Notes: generated by a model not told the origin, from the sequence alone. 35,889 nt of DNA from Flavobacteriaceae bacterium (GCA_030626795.1 DAOUTI010000004.1:1-35889), one strand, 5' to 3'. Positions 23,913 to 33,438 are shown, counted from the first letter of the stretch. Numbers and translations are program-made.

Positions 23913-26525
23913 ATGACTTCAAAAGAAATCAGGCAACAATTTTTAGATTTTTTTGCATCCAAACAGCATAAAATAGTGCAATCAGCGCCTATTGTTATGA
24001 AAAATGACCCATCTTTAATGTTTGTTAATGCTGGTATGAATCCTTTTAAAGAATATTTTTTAGGACAAAAAAAAGTAGAATTCAACCGTATTTCGGATAC
24101 ACAAAAATGTTTGCGAGTATCTGGAAAACACAATGATTTGGAAGAGGTAGGTATGGATACCTATCATCATACTTTATTTGAAATGCTTGGTAATTGGAGT
24201 TTTGGTGATTATTTTAAAAAAGAAGCCATTGCTTGGGCATGGGAATTACTTACAGAAGTTTATAAAATTGACAAAAATAATTTATATGTAACCGTTTTTG
24301 AAGGCGACAAAAAAGAAAACTTAGAATTTGACCAAGAAGCATTTAACCATTGGGCAGAATTTATTGATACAAATAGAATACTAAACGGTAACAAAAAAGA
24401 TAATTTTTGGGAAATGGGCGCTCAAGGACCTTGTGGACCGTGTAGCGAAATTCATATCGATATTAGGTCTGAAGAAGAAAAGAAAAAAATTCCAGGTAAA
24501 GATTTAGTAAACAAAGATCATCCTCAAGTAATTGAAATATGGAATCTTGTTTTTATGGAATTCAACCGTAAAGCTAACGGAACTCTCGAAAAATTACCAG
24601 CCAAACATGTAGATACTGGTATGGGCTTTGAAAGATTGTGTATGGTTGTTCAAGGCGTACAATCTAATTATGATACAGATGTTTTTACACCCATCATCCG
24701 AGAAATCGAAACCATTACCGAAACTACTTATGGTAAAGAGGTAAAAAAAGATATTGCCATTCGTGTTATTGCCGATCATGTTCGTGCTGTTGCTTTTGCT
24801 ATTGCAGATGGACAACTACCTGCAAACAATGGAGCTGGCTATGTAATTAGACGTATTTTACGCCGTGCTATTCGTTACGGTTTTACTTTTTTAAATAAAA
24901 AAGAACCCTTTATTTATAAGTTGACCAATATACTGAGCGATCAAATGGGGAAAATTTTTCCTGAAATTATTGCACAAAAACACCTGATTCAAAATGTAAT
25001 TAAAGAAGAAGAAAATTCATTTTTACGCACTTTAGATCAAGGGTTAATTCTGCTTGACAATATTATTAAAAATAATAACCACAAAACCATTTCTGGTAAA
25101 AAAGCTTTTGAATTATATGATACTTATGGCTTTCCGAAAGATTTAACTGCTTTAATTCTTCGTGAAAAAGGGCTAGAATTTGATGAAAAAGAGTTTGATT
25201 CTGAAATGGAAAAGCAAAAATCTAGATCAAAAGCTGCTGCAATTATCGATACAGATGATTGGGTAATTTTACAAGAAGATAATGATGAAGAATTTATTGG
25301 TTACGACTATTTAGAAGCAAATGTAAAAATTACACGATACCGAAAAGTGTCATCAAAAAAAGATGGTAATATGTATCAACTGGTATTTAATCTCACTCCT
25401 TTTTACGCTGAAGGAGGAGGTCAAGTTGGCGATAAAGGCTATTTAGAAGTAACTAACGGAAATGTAATTTACATTGTTAATACAAAAAAAGAAAACAACT
25501 TAATATTACATTATACCAAAAATCTACCCCGCGACCCAAAACAAACTTTTAAAGTTGTTGTTGATCAAAAACAACGCTTTAGAACCATGTGCAACCATAC
25601 TGCTACGCACTTATTACACCAGGCTTTAAGAACCATTTTAGGTAAACATGTTGAGCAAAAAGGATCTGCTGTTCATTCAAAAAATTTACGCTTTGACTTT
25701 TCACATTTTTCTAAGTTAAGTCATCAAGAAATTATTGAGGTTGAAAATTTTGTTAATTCTCGAATTAATGAAAAAATTAATTTAGAAGAAAATAGAAATG
25801 TCCCAATTGTTGAAGCCCAAAAAACAGGTGCTTTGATGTTATTTGGTGAAAAATATGGTGATACGGTTAGAACAATAAAATACGGAAAATCGATTGAACT
25901 TTGTGGCGGAACACATGTAAAAAATACTGGAGACATCTGGCATTTTAAAATCATGACCGAATCTGCAATTGCTTCAGGGGTTAGAAGAATAGAAGCGGTT
26001 ACAAATGATGCAGTAAGAGATTATTTTTTAGTACAAGACAAAGAACTTTTAAAAGTAAAAAATGCCTTTAAAAATCCAAATAATATTTTAAAAGCAATTG
26101 AAAATTTACAAGATGAAAATTCTAAGTTGAAAAAAGAAATGGAACAACTTTTAAAAGAAAAAGCGGGTTCATTAAAAGAGGACTTAATTAAAAGTGTAGA
26201 AAATATTAATGGTGTTAATTTCATTTCCACTAAAGTGGAATTAGACGGTGGCACCATAAAAACCCTTGCTTTCGACTTAGTAAATAAAGTAGATAATTTA
26301 TTTTTTATTGCCGGTTCTAATTTTAATAACAAAGCTATTTTAACTGTTTGTATTTCAAAAAAATTAGTTGCCGATAAAAACCTAAATGCAGGTACTATTG
26401 TTCGTGAACTTGGAAAGTATATTCAAGGTGGTGGTGGTGGTCAAGCATTTTTTGCTACTGCAGGAGGTAAAAACCCCGCAGGAATTAAAGATGCTCTTGA
26501 AAAAGCTAAAGATTATCTAATTTAA
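23913..26525 (+). CDS. alaS: Alanine--tRNA ligase
   Basis: An 870-residue class II synthetase of normal length. The N-terminal catalytic core shows '[25 protein letters not shown]' and '[14 protein letters not shown]'; the anticodon-independent tRNA-recognition helices follow. The editing domain has the zinc-binding HTATHLLH and '[17 protein letters not shown]' motifs, which clear Ser- and Gly-tRNA-Ala. The C-Ala domain ends with the glycine-rich '[19 protein letters not shown]'. Divergent from the M23 gene; a gap of 69 nt separates it from the GSCFA gene, which has its own promoter element. Confidence 0.98.
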   Translation: MTSKEIRQQFLDFFASKQHKIVQSAPIVMKNDPSLMFVNAGMNPFKEYFLGQKKVEFNRISDTQKCLRVSGKHNDLEEVGMDTYHHTLFEMLGNWSFGDYFKKEAIAWAWELLTEVYKIDKNNLYVTVFEGDKKENLEFDQEAFNHWAEFIDTNRILNGNKKDNFWEMGAQGPCGPCSEIHIDIRSEEEKKKIPGKDLVNKDHPQVIEIWNLVFMEFNRKANGTLEKLPAKHVDTGMGFERLCMVVQGVQSNYDTDVFTPIIREIETITETTYGKEVKKDIAIRVIADHVRAVAFAIADGQLPANNGAGYVIRRILRRAIRYGFTFLNKKEPFIYKLTNILSDQMGKIFPEIIAQKHLIQNVIKEEENSFLRTLDQGLILLDNIIKNNNHKTISGKKAFELYDTYGFPKDLTALILREKGLEFDEKEFDSEMEKQKSRSKAAAIIDTDDWVILQEDNDEEFIGYDYLEANVKITRYRKVSSKKDGNMYQLVFNLTPFYAEGGGQVGDKGYLEVTNGNVIYIVNTKKENNLILHYTKNLPRDPKQTFKVVVDQKQRFRTMCNHTATHLLHQALRTILGKHVEQKGSAVHSKNLRFDFSHFSKLSHQEIIEVENFVNSRINEKINLEENRNVPIVEAQKTGALMLFGEKYGDTVRTIKYGKSIELCGGTHVKNTGDIWHFKIMTESAIASGVRRIEAVTNDAVRDYFLVQDKELLKVKNAFKNPNNILKAIENLQDENSKLKKEMEQLLKEKAGSLKEDLIKSVENINGVNFISTKVELDGGTIKTLAFDLVNKVDNLFFIAGSNFNNKAILTVCISKKLVADKNLNAGTIVRELGKYIQGGGGGQAFFATAGGKNPAGIKDALEKAKDYLI

Positions 26526-26554
26526 ACATTTTAAATTAACAAGTTATAATTGCG

Positions 26555-26562
26555 TAATTTTG
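26555..26562 (+). promoter_or_regulatory. -7 element for the GSCFA gene
   Basis: TAATTTTG matches TAnnTTTG, 33 nt before the ATG at 26595. Confidence 0.45.
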
Positions 26563-26594
26563 AAATATAACTTTTATACCCCATTAAAAAACAA

Positions 26595-27554
26595 ATGAAA
26601 TTTAGAACCAAAATAAAAGTTTCAAAAGAAAAAAATACTATTGATTACAATTCTCAAGTTGTACTTTTTGGGTCTTGCTTTTCAGAAAATATTGAAGAAC
26701 ATTTCAAACATTATAAATTTCAAAGCAATTCGAATTCTCACGGTATTTTATTTAATCCAAAATCAATTGAAACAGCAATTGATGATTGTGTAAACAAAAA
26801 AGAATACAACCAGCGTGATTTGAACTATTTTGATGACACCTGGCTAAGCTTTAACCATCACACTAAATTTTCATCGGCTTATTTGGCCGAAATACTCCGT
26901 AATATAAATCAAGATATAACAAATACGCATAAAAAATTAAAAATAGCTTCTCATGTATTAATTACGCTTGGTACATCATGGGTTTATCGTTATAACGAAA
27001 CCGAAAATCTCGTTGCAAACTGTCATAAAGTACCACAAAGAAATTTTAAAAAAGAACTCTTATCTATTGATGAAAATATAGAAATAATAAGGCAAATGGT
27101 CTCTTTGATCCATAAGATAAATAATAAAATTAATGTGGTTTTTACTGTTAGCCCTGTGAGGCATCTCAAAGATGGTTTTGTAGAAAACACACAGAGTAAA
27201 GCAAGTTTACTTACTGCAATACATCAAGTTATTGATAATCAAACCGTTTTTTATTTTCCTTCTTATGAAATTATGATGGATGAGTTACGGGATTACCGTT
27301 TTTACAAAAAAGATTTGTTGCATCCCAACGAAATTGCGATGGATTATATTTGGGATGTTTTTAAACGAGCTTGGATAAGTGATGAATCTTACCCAATAAT
27401 GAAAGAAATCGATAGCATTCAAAAATCATTACATCACAAACCGTTTAGAGAAGATTCGGAAAAACACCAACAATTTTTAAAAAATTTAGATGCTAAAATT
27501 GAAAAAGTAATAAAACAATTTCCTCAAATGAATTTCAAAAAAAAGACCGTGTAA
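26595..27554 (+). CDS. GSCFA family protein (SGNH-like hydrolase fold)
   Basis: A 319-residue protein named for its motif: 'SQVVLFGSCFSENIEEHFKHYKFQSNSNSHGILFNP' near the N-terminus, followed by 'LITLGTSWVYR' and 'VVFTVSPVRHLKDGF...' and the late 'LLHPNEIAMDYIWDVF', giving Ser, Gly, His and Asp positions like an SGNH/GDSL esterase. Substrate is unknown; members are mostly found in Bacteroidota. No signal peptide, so cytoplasmic. The stop lies in the loop of the terminator that follows. Confidence 0.92.
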   Translation: MKFRTKIKVSKEKNTIDYNSQVVLFGSCFSENIEEHFKHYKFQSNSNSHGILFNPKSIETAIDDCVNKKEYNQRDLNYFDDTWLSFNHHTKFSSAYLAEILRNINQDITNTHKKLKIASHVLITLGTSWVYRYNETENLVANCHKVPQRNFKKELLSIDENIEIIRQMVSLIHKINNKINVVFTVSPVRHLKDGFVENTQSKASLLTAIHQVIDNQTVFYFPSYEIMMDELRDYRFYKKDLLHPNEIAMDYIWDVFKRAWISDESYPIMKEIDSIQKSLHHKPFREDSEKHQQFLKNLDAKIEKVIKQFPQMNFKKKTV

Positions 27555-27570
27555 AAACACGGTCTTTTTT
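27539..27570 (+). terminator. Terminator overlapping the GSCFA stop codon
   Basis: AAAAAAGACCGTGT (27539-27552) and ACACGGTCTTTTTT (27557-27570) form a 14-bp perfect stem; the TAA stop codon occupies the loop side. T run of six. The opposite strand also has an A/T-rich flank, so it may serve the rhodanese gene too. Confidence 0.9.
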
Positions 27571-27585
27571 TATAATATTTTTTGG

Positions 27586-27897
27586 CTACTTCATACTATT
27601 AACCACATTTCCCCATGGGCCACCGTTAATGGCATCAATCCCATTTTGTTTTAAGATACTTGCTGCCGATCCACTTCTCGCGCCACTTCTACAACAAGTA
27701 ATTATTGGTTTACCAATTTTTTTTATATCATCAATTTGAAAACTAATTGTATTTAAAGGGATGTTTTTTGATCCTTGTACATGTCCTTCTGCAAATTCTT
27801 GCTCTGTTCTTACATCAATAACAACTGCTCCGTTTTCTAAATATTCTTCTATTGACACTGTGCTGGTGCTGCCACCAAATAAATTGAAAAGTCCCAT
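27586..27897 (-). CDS. Rhodanese-like domain protein
   Basis: A 103-residue single rhodanese domain: 'VSIEEYLENGAVVIDVRTEQEFAEGHVQGSKNIPLNTI' and the active-site loop 'IITCCRSGARSGSAASILKQNG' with the catalytic Cys (C69) in a CRSGxR loop. Such small proteins carry persulfide sulfur or act as sulfur relays. There is no signal peptide, so cytosolic. It stands alone, with an 83-nt gap to the upstream amidohydrolase gene. Confidence 0.93.
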   Translation of the reverse strand: MGLFNLFGGSTSTVSIEEYLENGAVVIDVRTEQEFAEGHVQGSKNIPLNTISFQIDDIKKIGKPIITCCRSGARSGSAASILKQNGIDAINGGPWGNVVNSMK

Positions 27898-27980
27898 ATT
27901 TACTTAAATTTTTTTAGTTTAAAATAGTGTGCAAATTTCGTGCAAATTTAAACCAAATACTGTAACCGCTGTTACATTTC

Positions 27981-29267
27981 CTATTTTTTACTACTATTCA
28001 TATAGTCGATCGTTAAATTCACCATAGATTTTACACCTAATTTCAAACCACTTTCGTCGATATAAAAATCTGGAGTATGATGAGATGCTGCATCTTCAGG
28101 TTTCACATTTAAAGGTTTTCCCCCAACAAAAAAATACAAACCAGGAATTTCTTTTTGAAAGAAAGAAAAATCTTCTGCGCCAGTAATGGCGTCAATTAAA
28201 ATCACATTTTCTACACCTGCTGATTTTTGAAGTGAAGGTAACATTTTTGCTGTAAGGGCTTTATCATTATAAGTTATTGGCAATCCTTTAGAGATTTCTA
28301 TATCTGCTGTACCTCCAAAACTTTCTGCAATAGCTTTAACACGAAATATCATCATGTCATTTAATTTTTTTTGCATGGCATAATCTAATGTTCTTATAGT
28401 TCCTATCATTTCAACTTCTTCTGGAATAATATTGTTTCTAACACCTCCTCTAATTAATCCAACAGTAATTACAGCGGCTTCTTTTGTTAATTCAGTATCT
28501 CTACTTATAATTGTTTGTAAACCATTAATAATTTGAGCTGAAATCACAATGGGATCAATACCTCCCCAAGGTCTTGAGCCATGAGTTTGCTTACCATGAA
28601 CTTTAATTACAAATCGCTGTGCGGCAGCCATTGTTCCTCCAGGTTTGTATGTGATTTTTCCAACATCAATTCCTGCTCCAATGTGTAAGCCAAAAATAAC
28701 ATCTACATCAGGATTTTTTAAAACACCTTCTTTAATCATCAATTCAGCACCTCCTTCTTCACCTTCAGGAGCGCCTTCTTCTGCAGGTTGAAAAATAAAC
28801 TTTACTGTTCCTTTTAAGTCTTTTCTCATTTTACTTAGTACTTCTGCGGTACCCATTAGCATAGCAATATGCGTATCATGTCCACAGGCATGCATTACAC
28901 CTGTTTCAATACCGTTATAAGTGCTTTTTACTTTCGAAGCAAAAGCAATATCAACTCTTTCGGTAACTGGTAAACCATCAATATCTGCCCGTAAAGCAAT
29001 TACTGGCCCTGGTTTTCCTCCTTTTAAAATACCAACTACACCTGTATGTGCAACACCTGTTTGTACTTCTATTCCAAGGCTTTTTAAATGAGTAGCAATT
29101 TTTTTTGAAGTTTCAAATTCTCTATTTGATAACTCTGGATTTTCGTGAAAGTCTCTTCTCCATTCAATAACCTTTGGTTCAACTTGATCAATAAGTTTAT
29201 CTGTTTTTTGTTTTTGTGCATGTAGACTTATTGAAATTAATGCAGTAAGAAATAATAATTTTTTCAT
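27981..29267 (-). CDS. Exported M20-family amidohydrolase
   Basis: A 428-residue M20D-type metallohydrolase with a signal peptide (MKKLLFLTALISISLHAQ). Metal-binding and catalytic residues are visible in 'MHACGHDTHIAMLMGTAEVLSK', 'AEEGAPEGEEGGAELMIKEG', 'GLHIGAG' and 'ITGAEDFSFFQKEIPGLYFFVGG'. Relatives are amidohydrolases cleaving N-acyl amino acids, hippurate or indole-acetyl conjugates; the natural substrate is unknown. The exported location suggests use of peptide or N-acyl amino acid substrates outside the cytoplasm. It is divergent from the unknown membrane protein at 29360. Confidence 0.93.
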   Translation of the reverse strand: MKKLLFLTALISISLHAQKQKTDKLIDQVEPKVIEWRRDFHENPELSNREFETSKKIATHLKSLGIEVQTGVAHTGVVGILKGGKPGPVIALRADIDGLPVTERVDIAFASKVKSTYNGIETGVMHACGHDTHIAMLMGTAEVLSKMRKDLKGTVKFIFQPAEEGAPEGEEGGAELMIKEGVLKNPDVDVIFGLHIGAGIDVGKITYKPGGTMAAAQRFVIKVHGKQTHGSRPWGGIDPIVISAQIINGLQTIISRDTELTKEAAVITVGLIRGGVRNNIIPEEVEMIGTIRTLDYAMQKKLNDMMIFRVKAIAESFGGTADIEISKGLPITYNDKALTAKMLPSLQKSAGVENVILIDAITGAEDFSFFQKEIPGLYFFVGGKPLNVKPEDAASHHTPDFYIDESGLKLGVKSMVNLTIDYMNSSKK

Positions 29268-29283
29268 GGTTAATTAATTTTTA

Positions 29284-29327
29284 GTAAATCTAATAAAATA
29301 ATAACAATTTAATTTAATTAGATTTAC
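29284..29327. promoter_or_regulatory. 11-bp inverted repeat in the divergent gap
   Basis: GTAAATCTAAT (29284-29294) and ATTAGATTTAC (29317-29327) are perfect inverted copies separated by 22 bp, between the starts of the amidohydrolase (minus) and the membrane protein gene (plus). It could be a shared operator or a cruciform-type hairpin; the AT-rich context makes a chance match possible. Confidence 0.45.
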
Positions 29328-29359
29328 ACAAATAAAAAATCAAATTAATATCATTACCG

Positions 29360-30211
29360 ATGGTATCAAAAATTTTGCAATTATCAGAATTTCTTTTTGA
29401 CAAGCTTCAGAAAATTTGGGAAAATCAAAGAGTCAATAAAATTGTAAGTAATTCATTAGTCTTTATCTTTATTGGAAGTCTAATTATTAGCTACCTTGAC
29501 AGAAATAAAATAATTTCATTAGGGAGTCTTGATGATTTTTTTTCTAACCCTTTTTTTGCAATTGAAATTGCCTTTACATTATTATTGATTTTAGAGCTCT
29601 TGAGTTTGATTTTTGTGCTCCCAGAATCTGTAGCAAAATCAGTTGGTAAACAATTTGAAGTATTATCTCTTATATTTATAAGGTCTGGATTTAAAGAAAT
29701 AAGCCATATTAAAGATTTTGAATGGCATACCATGACTGATTCATTAATCAATTTATTTGCATATGCCGTTGGTTCATTAATTATATTTGTTATTTTAGGA
29801 TTTAATTATAAATTACAGAAACACAATCGATTAACAGACTCTGAAAATGATCAAAGTGAGTTTATTCAAACAAAAAAATTATTGGCTTTATTTTTAATGA
29901 TTGCCTTTATTGGAGTAGGAATTTATGATACTACTTTTTTATTAGAAACAGGTTCATACCTACATTCATTTCATTTATTCTACTCTGTACTTATTTTTAG
30001 TGATATTATTATTTTGCTAATCGCATTGAGATACACACTTAATTACTTGAAAATATTTAGATATTCTGCCTTTGTTTTAGCAACTTTACTGATACGGATA
30101 TCACTAACAATTCCTCCATTTTACAATGTTATTATTGGGATTTCTTCAGCTTTATTTATTTTACTCTTAACCATATCTTATAATTACTTTTTAAAAGATT
30201 CATCTGATTAG
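29360..30211 (+). CDS. Multi-pass membrane protein of unknown function
   Basis: A 283-residue protein with about seven hydrophobic segments: 'IVSNSLVFIFIGSLIISYL', 'FFAIEIAFTLLLILELLSLIFVLP', 'LINLFAYAVGSLIIFVILGF', 'KLLALFLMIAFIGVGIYD', 'SFHLFYSVLIFSDIIILLIAL', 'FVLATLLIRISL' and 'ISSALFILLLTISYNYF'. No family was recognised. Between segments 2 and 3 is an amphipathic stretch ('VAKSVGKQFEVLSLIFIRSGFKEISHIKDFEWHTM'). No signal peptide. It is divergent from the amidohydrolase and ends 8 nt before the convergent DUF3570 stop. Confidence 0.8.
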   Translation: MVSKILQLSEFLFDKLQKIWENQRVNKIVSNSLVFIFIGSLIISYLDRNKIISLGSLDDFFSNPFFAIEIAFTLLLILELLSLIFVLPESVAKSVGKQFEVLSLIFIRSGFKEISHIKDFEWHTMTDSLINLFAYAVGSLIIFVILGFNYKLQKHNRLTDSENDQSEFIQTKKLLALFLMIAFIGVGIYDTTFLLETGSYLHSFHLFYSVLIFSDIIILLIALRYTLNYLKIFRYSAFVLATLLIRISLTIPPFYNVIIGISSALFILLLTISYNYFLKDSSD

Positions 30212-30219
30212 AAACAAAA

Positions 30220-31620
30220 TTAATCTACAAATTTAATACCGAAGGTTACAATATCAGCATTCAAATCATTGCTTCGTTGGTAATGATTATAGCGTAATTC
30301 TATATTTTTTAATCCAAACTTCCAAATTTTAGCTTTCGTAAATATATCGGTATATTTTAATCCTATTCCGTATTGATTTGCATCAAATGCAGATAAATCA
30401 TAGTCGGAAGTATAATATTTTTCTGTAGATAAATGCACTTCTTTAGGTGCAAAATAATCAGCTTCTGTTTGTGTATAAAAGCGATACATTGGAGATATGG
30501 TAAATTTTTGCCCTAATTTAATTGGTAATTCAATACTTGCAGTATGTGCTGTAACTCCCCAATCATCATAATAATATCGATAGTAGGTTCTAATTACAAA
30601 ATGCTCATTGAGGTAGAAATTAAATCGAGTACCTATTGGAAGTTTAAATCTAGAAGTTGGTAAATTTTCATTATCATCTGCCAGTTGAAATTGCTCAATA
30701 AAAAAATCTGGTTTATCAGCAAAATAAACACGATGATATGGTGTTGACAATAAACCTTCTTGCATAATAACATCAAAAAATACTGAAGCTTGGATATTTT
30801 TGGTTAGTATTTGTGAAAAGCTAGCCGATAGCGCATAGGAGTTTCTATGCTCGTCTGAGTTTAAAGTAAAATGACTTGGAGCATAAACAGCATCTGGAAA
30901 ATTTGGATCTCCAATAATATCAACTCCCTCAAAAAAACCACCATCTAAACCATCTTCTATATAAGAATCTAATTCGGTTGGGTAAATGGATCGCCATTTA
31001 TCAAAATAAATTTGAGCTTTAAAACTCAACTCTGTGTTTTGTTGATTAAATAGTTTTGTATAAGCACCTCCTACTCCAATAGAAAAATAATCATATTCGG
31101 TTGAAAAACCAATATTACCACTAACAATGGTATTTCTATCTTCAGAGCTATGTGCATAATTGGCTGAACCATGAACCAAAACATCACTCATAGAAGCACC
31201 CGAAGATGCATACCAAGGATTTGCACCTCCTTCATCAACTCCTTTTTCGATTGCAAATTTATCATCATCTTCTTCATCGTCATCGTCGTCTCCTCCTTTA
31301 GAAGCTCCCGATCTATCAAAAGGATTTATATTACTCGAAGATGCCGAAGTGTAAGCTGAAATACCAATATCAACAGTTAAAACATCATTATTTTTAATTG
31401 GCAAACTAATGATAATTGATGAAGTAAAGTCGGTTAACTCTTCTGTACCATCGCCTCCTGCAACCGAAGAATGTATTCCATCTTGAGCATAATAACTCAT
31501 TAAAATATCAACCTCGATAGATTCTAAAACCTTTTTTTGATACGTATTATTTGTAGTTTCTTGAGCCACGATATTCTGTATCAAGAAAATAAACATTATT
31601 CCTAATAATTTAAATTTCAT
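30220..31620 (-). CDS. DUF3570 outer-membrane barrel-like protein
   Basis: A 466-residue protein with a signal peptide (to VAQ, residue 20) and, from about 60, alternating beta strands ending '...NADIVTFGIKFVD' with a terminal aromatic-like pattern, as expected for an outer-membrane beta barrel. The DUF3570 family assignment is from overall sequence pattern. Two SGAS sequences occur, in 'FDRSGASKGG' (104-107) and 'YASSGASMSD' (140-143), flanking a run of ten acidic residues at 111-120. SGA[ST] is the core of ApbE flavinylation sites, but the usual Asp three residues before is not present. It is last gene of the trx-apbE-DUF4266-DUF3570 operon, 12 nt after DUF4266. Confidence 0.85.
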   Translation of the reverse strand: MKFKLLGIMFIFLIQNIVAQETTNNTYQKKVLESIEVDILMSYYAQDGIHSSVAGGDGTEELTDFTSSIIISLPIKNNDVLTVDIGISAYTSASSSNINPFDRSGASKGGDDDDDEEDDDKFAIEKGVDEGGANPWYASSGASMSDVLVHGSANYAHSSEDRNTIVSGNIGFSTEYDYFSIGVGGAYTKLFNQQNTELSFKAQIYFDKWRSIYPTELDSYIEDGLDGGFFEGVDIIGDPNFPDAVYAPSHFTLNSDEHRNSYALSASFSQILTKNIQASVFFDVIMQEGLLSTPYHRVYFADKPDFFIEQFQLADDNENLPTSRFKLPIGTRFNFYLNEHFVIRTYYRYYYDDWGVTAHTASIELPIKLGQKFTISPMYRFYTQTEADYFAPKEVHLSTEKYYTSDYDLSAFDANQYGIGLKYTDIFTKAKIWKFGLKNIELRYNHYQRSNDLNADIVTFGIKFVD

Positions 31621-31632
31621 CTTTTTTGCTTT

Positions 31633-31839
31633 TTAATTACAACCACATCCTCCACCAGTTTTACCGCCATTTGCTCCAGCAGCAGACTCCCGATAAGTTT
31701 GAAAAGTAGTTTCATACCTTTCCATTTTTTGAACAGATAGAACCATATCAGGGTCATTAATATTCATTTTCTGGTATTCTTTAACTGTAACACAGGAAGA
31801 AACCATAATCAAAAACAAAATCGCTATAATAATTTTCAT
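31633..31839 (-). CDS. DUF4266 small lipoprotein
   Basis: A 68-residue lipoprotein: signal and lipobox 'MVSSCVTVKEYQ' (C16), a short helical part ('MERYETTFQTYRESAAGANGG') and the diagnostic C-terminus GGGCGCN with two Cys. The family is small, always exported, and is found next to ApbE and DUF3570 genes. Function unknown; the glycine-rich CGC end could hold a cofactor, metal or disulfide. It starts 2 nt after the apbE stop and lies 12 nt before DUF3570. Confidence 0.9.
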   Translation of the reverse strand: MKIIIAILFLIMVSSCVTVKEYQKMNINDPDMVLSVQKMERYETTFQTYRESAAGANGGKTGGGCGCN

Positions 31840-31841
31840 GT

Positions 31842-32831
31842 CTATATTTTTATATTTTTTAATTTAATTCCTTTAGAAGCATGTACTCTATTTTTATCAT
31901 CAATAATAATACAATCCACACCTTTTAACTGATTTACCATATTAATTCCTACTGAAGTTCCCATCACAAAAATTGAAGTTGCTAATGCATCGGCCAATTC
32001 AGCTTTTGGTGCAAAAATAGTTGCACTTACAATTCCTTTTGCAGGATATCCTGTCTTTGGGTTAATAATATGACTATATCTTATGCCTTCAAATCGGATA
32101 AATTTTTCATAATTACCCGAAGTGACAACTGCTTGGTCGTCAATATCAAACCAAGAGTAAATTTTGTTTTTATTCAACGGGTTTGTAATACCCACTTTCC
32201 AACTTACGCCATCTGGCTGTTTCCCCCAGCAGTTTAAATCACCCGAAGCATTAATCAATCCTGCTTTTACACCCTTATTTTGTAATAATTTTTTAGCCTT
32301 ATCAGCCGCATAACCTTTACCAATGGCACCGAAACCTATTTTCATTCCTTTCACTTTTAAAAAAACGGTTTGGTTGTTATAATCTAAAATGATATTAGGA
32401 TAGCCTACTTTTTCTACTGATTTTTTTATCGCTTCCGCGGAAGGCATTTCGGTAATAGAGCCATCAAATTTCCAAATTTTATCCATCGATGCATACGAAA
32501 TATCAAAAGCGCCTTCCGTAATTTTTGAAATTTGAATAGACCTATTAATTAGGTCAAACAATTCCTTACTTACTTTTACAGGTTCAATTCCTGCATTTTG
32601 ATTAATTTTTGATGTTTCAGAATTCTTATCCCAAGAAGAAATTATATTTTCTATTCGTTTAATTTCTGCAACAGCAATATCAATATAATTGTTTCCATTT
32701 TCTTTTGTAGATGCAACCACCGAAATATCAAACCTACTTCCCATTAGTTTTAGGGTACGGTCATATTTCTTCTCTTGTGCAACAACAGAAAAAACAAACA
32801 CAAATAAAAATAGCGTTAAAATATTTCTCAT
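31842..32831 (-). CDS. apbE: FAD:protein FMN transferase (ApbE)
   Basis: A 329-residue exported enzyme that moves FMN from FAD to Thr/Ser of a target protein. After a signal peptide (to VAQ, 19) it has the conserved 'MKIGFGAIGKGYAAD' (flavin-binding, GKGYAAD at 171-177), 'VVTSGNYEKF', 'SHIINPKTGYP' (254-263) and 'ELADALATSIFVMG' (D281, Mg2+ binding region). All main motifs are retained, so it is probably active in the periplasm. It overlaps the upstream thioredoxin-like gene by 4 nt and ends 2 nt before DUF4266. Its target is not an obvious NqrC/RnfG protein in this window. Confidence 0.95.
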   Translation of the reverse strand: MRNILTLFLFVFVFSVVAQEKKYDRTLKLMGSRFDISVVASTKENGNNYIDIAVAEIKRIENIISSWDKNSETSKINQNAGIEPVKVSKELFDLINRSIQISKITEGAFDISYASMDKIWKFDGSITEMPSAEAIKKSVEKVGYPNIILDYNNQTVFLKVKGMKIGFGAIGKGYAADKAKKLLQNKGVKAGLINASGDLNCWGKQPDGVSWKVGITNPLNKNKIYSWFDIDDQAVVTSGNYEKFIRFEGIRYSHIINPKTGYPAKGIVSATIFAPKAELADALATSIFVMGTSVGINMVNQLKGVDCIIIDDKNRVHASKGIKLKNIKI

Positions 32832-33265
32832 TTTTCAAAAGCAATCAACTCATTAACATATTCTTGAGCAGTAATTTTTTTATATCCAGTCTCTCCTAAT
32901 ACATTTCCATTTTTATCTAGAACCAAAACCAAAGGAAAGTAACCTCTGTTATTATATTTTTCAGCCAAAGCATCATTGTGACTTTGTTGTTCTTTACTTA
33001 ATTTATTTGCTTTTCTTTTTGGGAAATCTAGTTTTAACAATATCCAATTATCTTTTGCGTGTTTCTTAAATTCATCACTTTCCCAAATATATTTTTCTAA
33101 TTTAATGCACGGTGCACACCAATCAGACCCAGAAAAAACCATAATCATATTTTTATTTTCTTGAGCGGCTGTTTCTTTTGCTTCCTCAAAATTTGTAAGC
33201 CATTCTTGCGAATAACTAGTTATTGAAATAAAAAATAACAAAACAGTTATAATATTTTTTTTCAT
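32828..33265 (-). CDS. Exported thioredoxin-like protein
   Basis: A 145-residue protein with a signal peptide (MKKNIITVLLFFISITSYSQ) and a thioredoxin fold with the active site 'SGSDWCAPCIKLEKYIW' (C50-A-P-C53), cis-Pro region in 'NNRGYFPLVLVLDKNGNVLGETGY'. This DUF255/thioredoxin_7-like type acts in the periplasm as a reductant or disulfide carrier. First gene of the apbE operon, its stop overlaps the apbE start (ATGA). It probably keeps the Cys of the DUF4266 protein or another partner in the right redox state. Confidence 0.92.
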   Translation of the reverse strand: MKKNIITVLLFFISITSYSQEWLTNFEEAKETAAQENKNMIMVFSGSDWCAPCIKLEKYIWESDEFKKHAKDNWILLKLDFPKRKANKLSKEQQSHNDALAEKYNNRGYFPLVLVLDKNGNVLGETGYKKITAQEYVNELIAFEK

Positions 33266-33404
33266 ATCGTTTTAAATTTTTAAAAATATACGGAATTAAT
33301 ATATAAGAATAATTCTAAATAAACACTTTAAATTACCATAACTCGAGTACTCTAATTATTTTGACAATATCAAAATTATCAAAAAATGGGTATAGCTAAA
33401 ATAA

Positions 33405-33438
33405 AAAAGCCCAGTGAAATAAATTTCATTGGGCTTTT
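33405..33438 (-). terminator. Terminator after glutamine synthetase
   Basis: AAAAGCCCAGTGAAAT (33405-33420) and its near-complement ending CATTGGGCTTTT (33421-33438) form a stem of about 16 bp with one G-U, with T runs on either side; 19 nt beyond the stop codon. Confidence 0.9.

Noticed and set aside
24594-24815. Minus-strand frames inside alaS (also 25724-25954 and 26021-26332)
   Set aside because: Antisense shadows of a conserved gene, with no features of a real protein.
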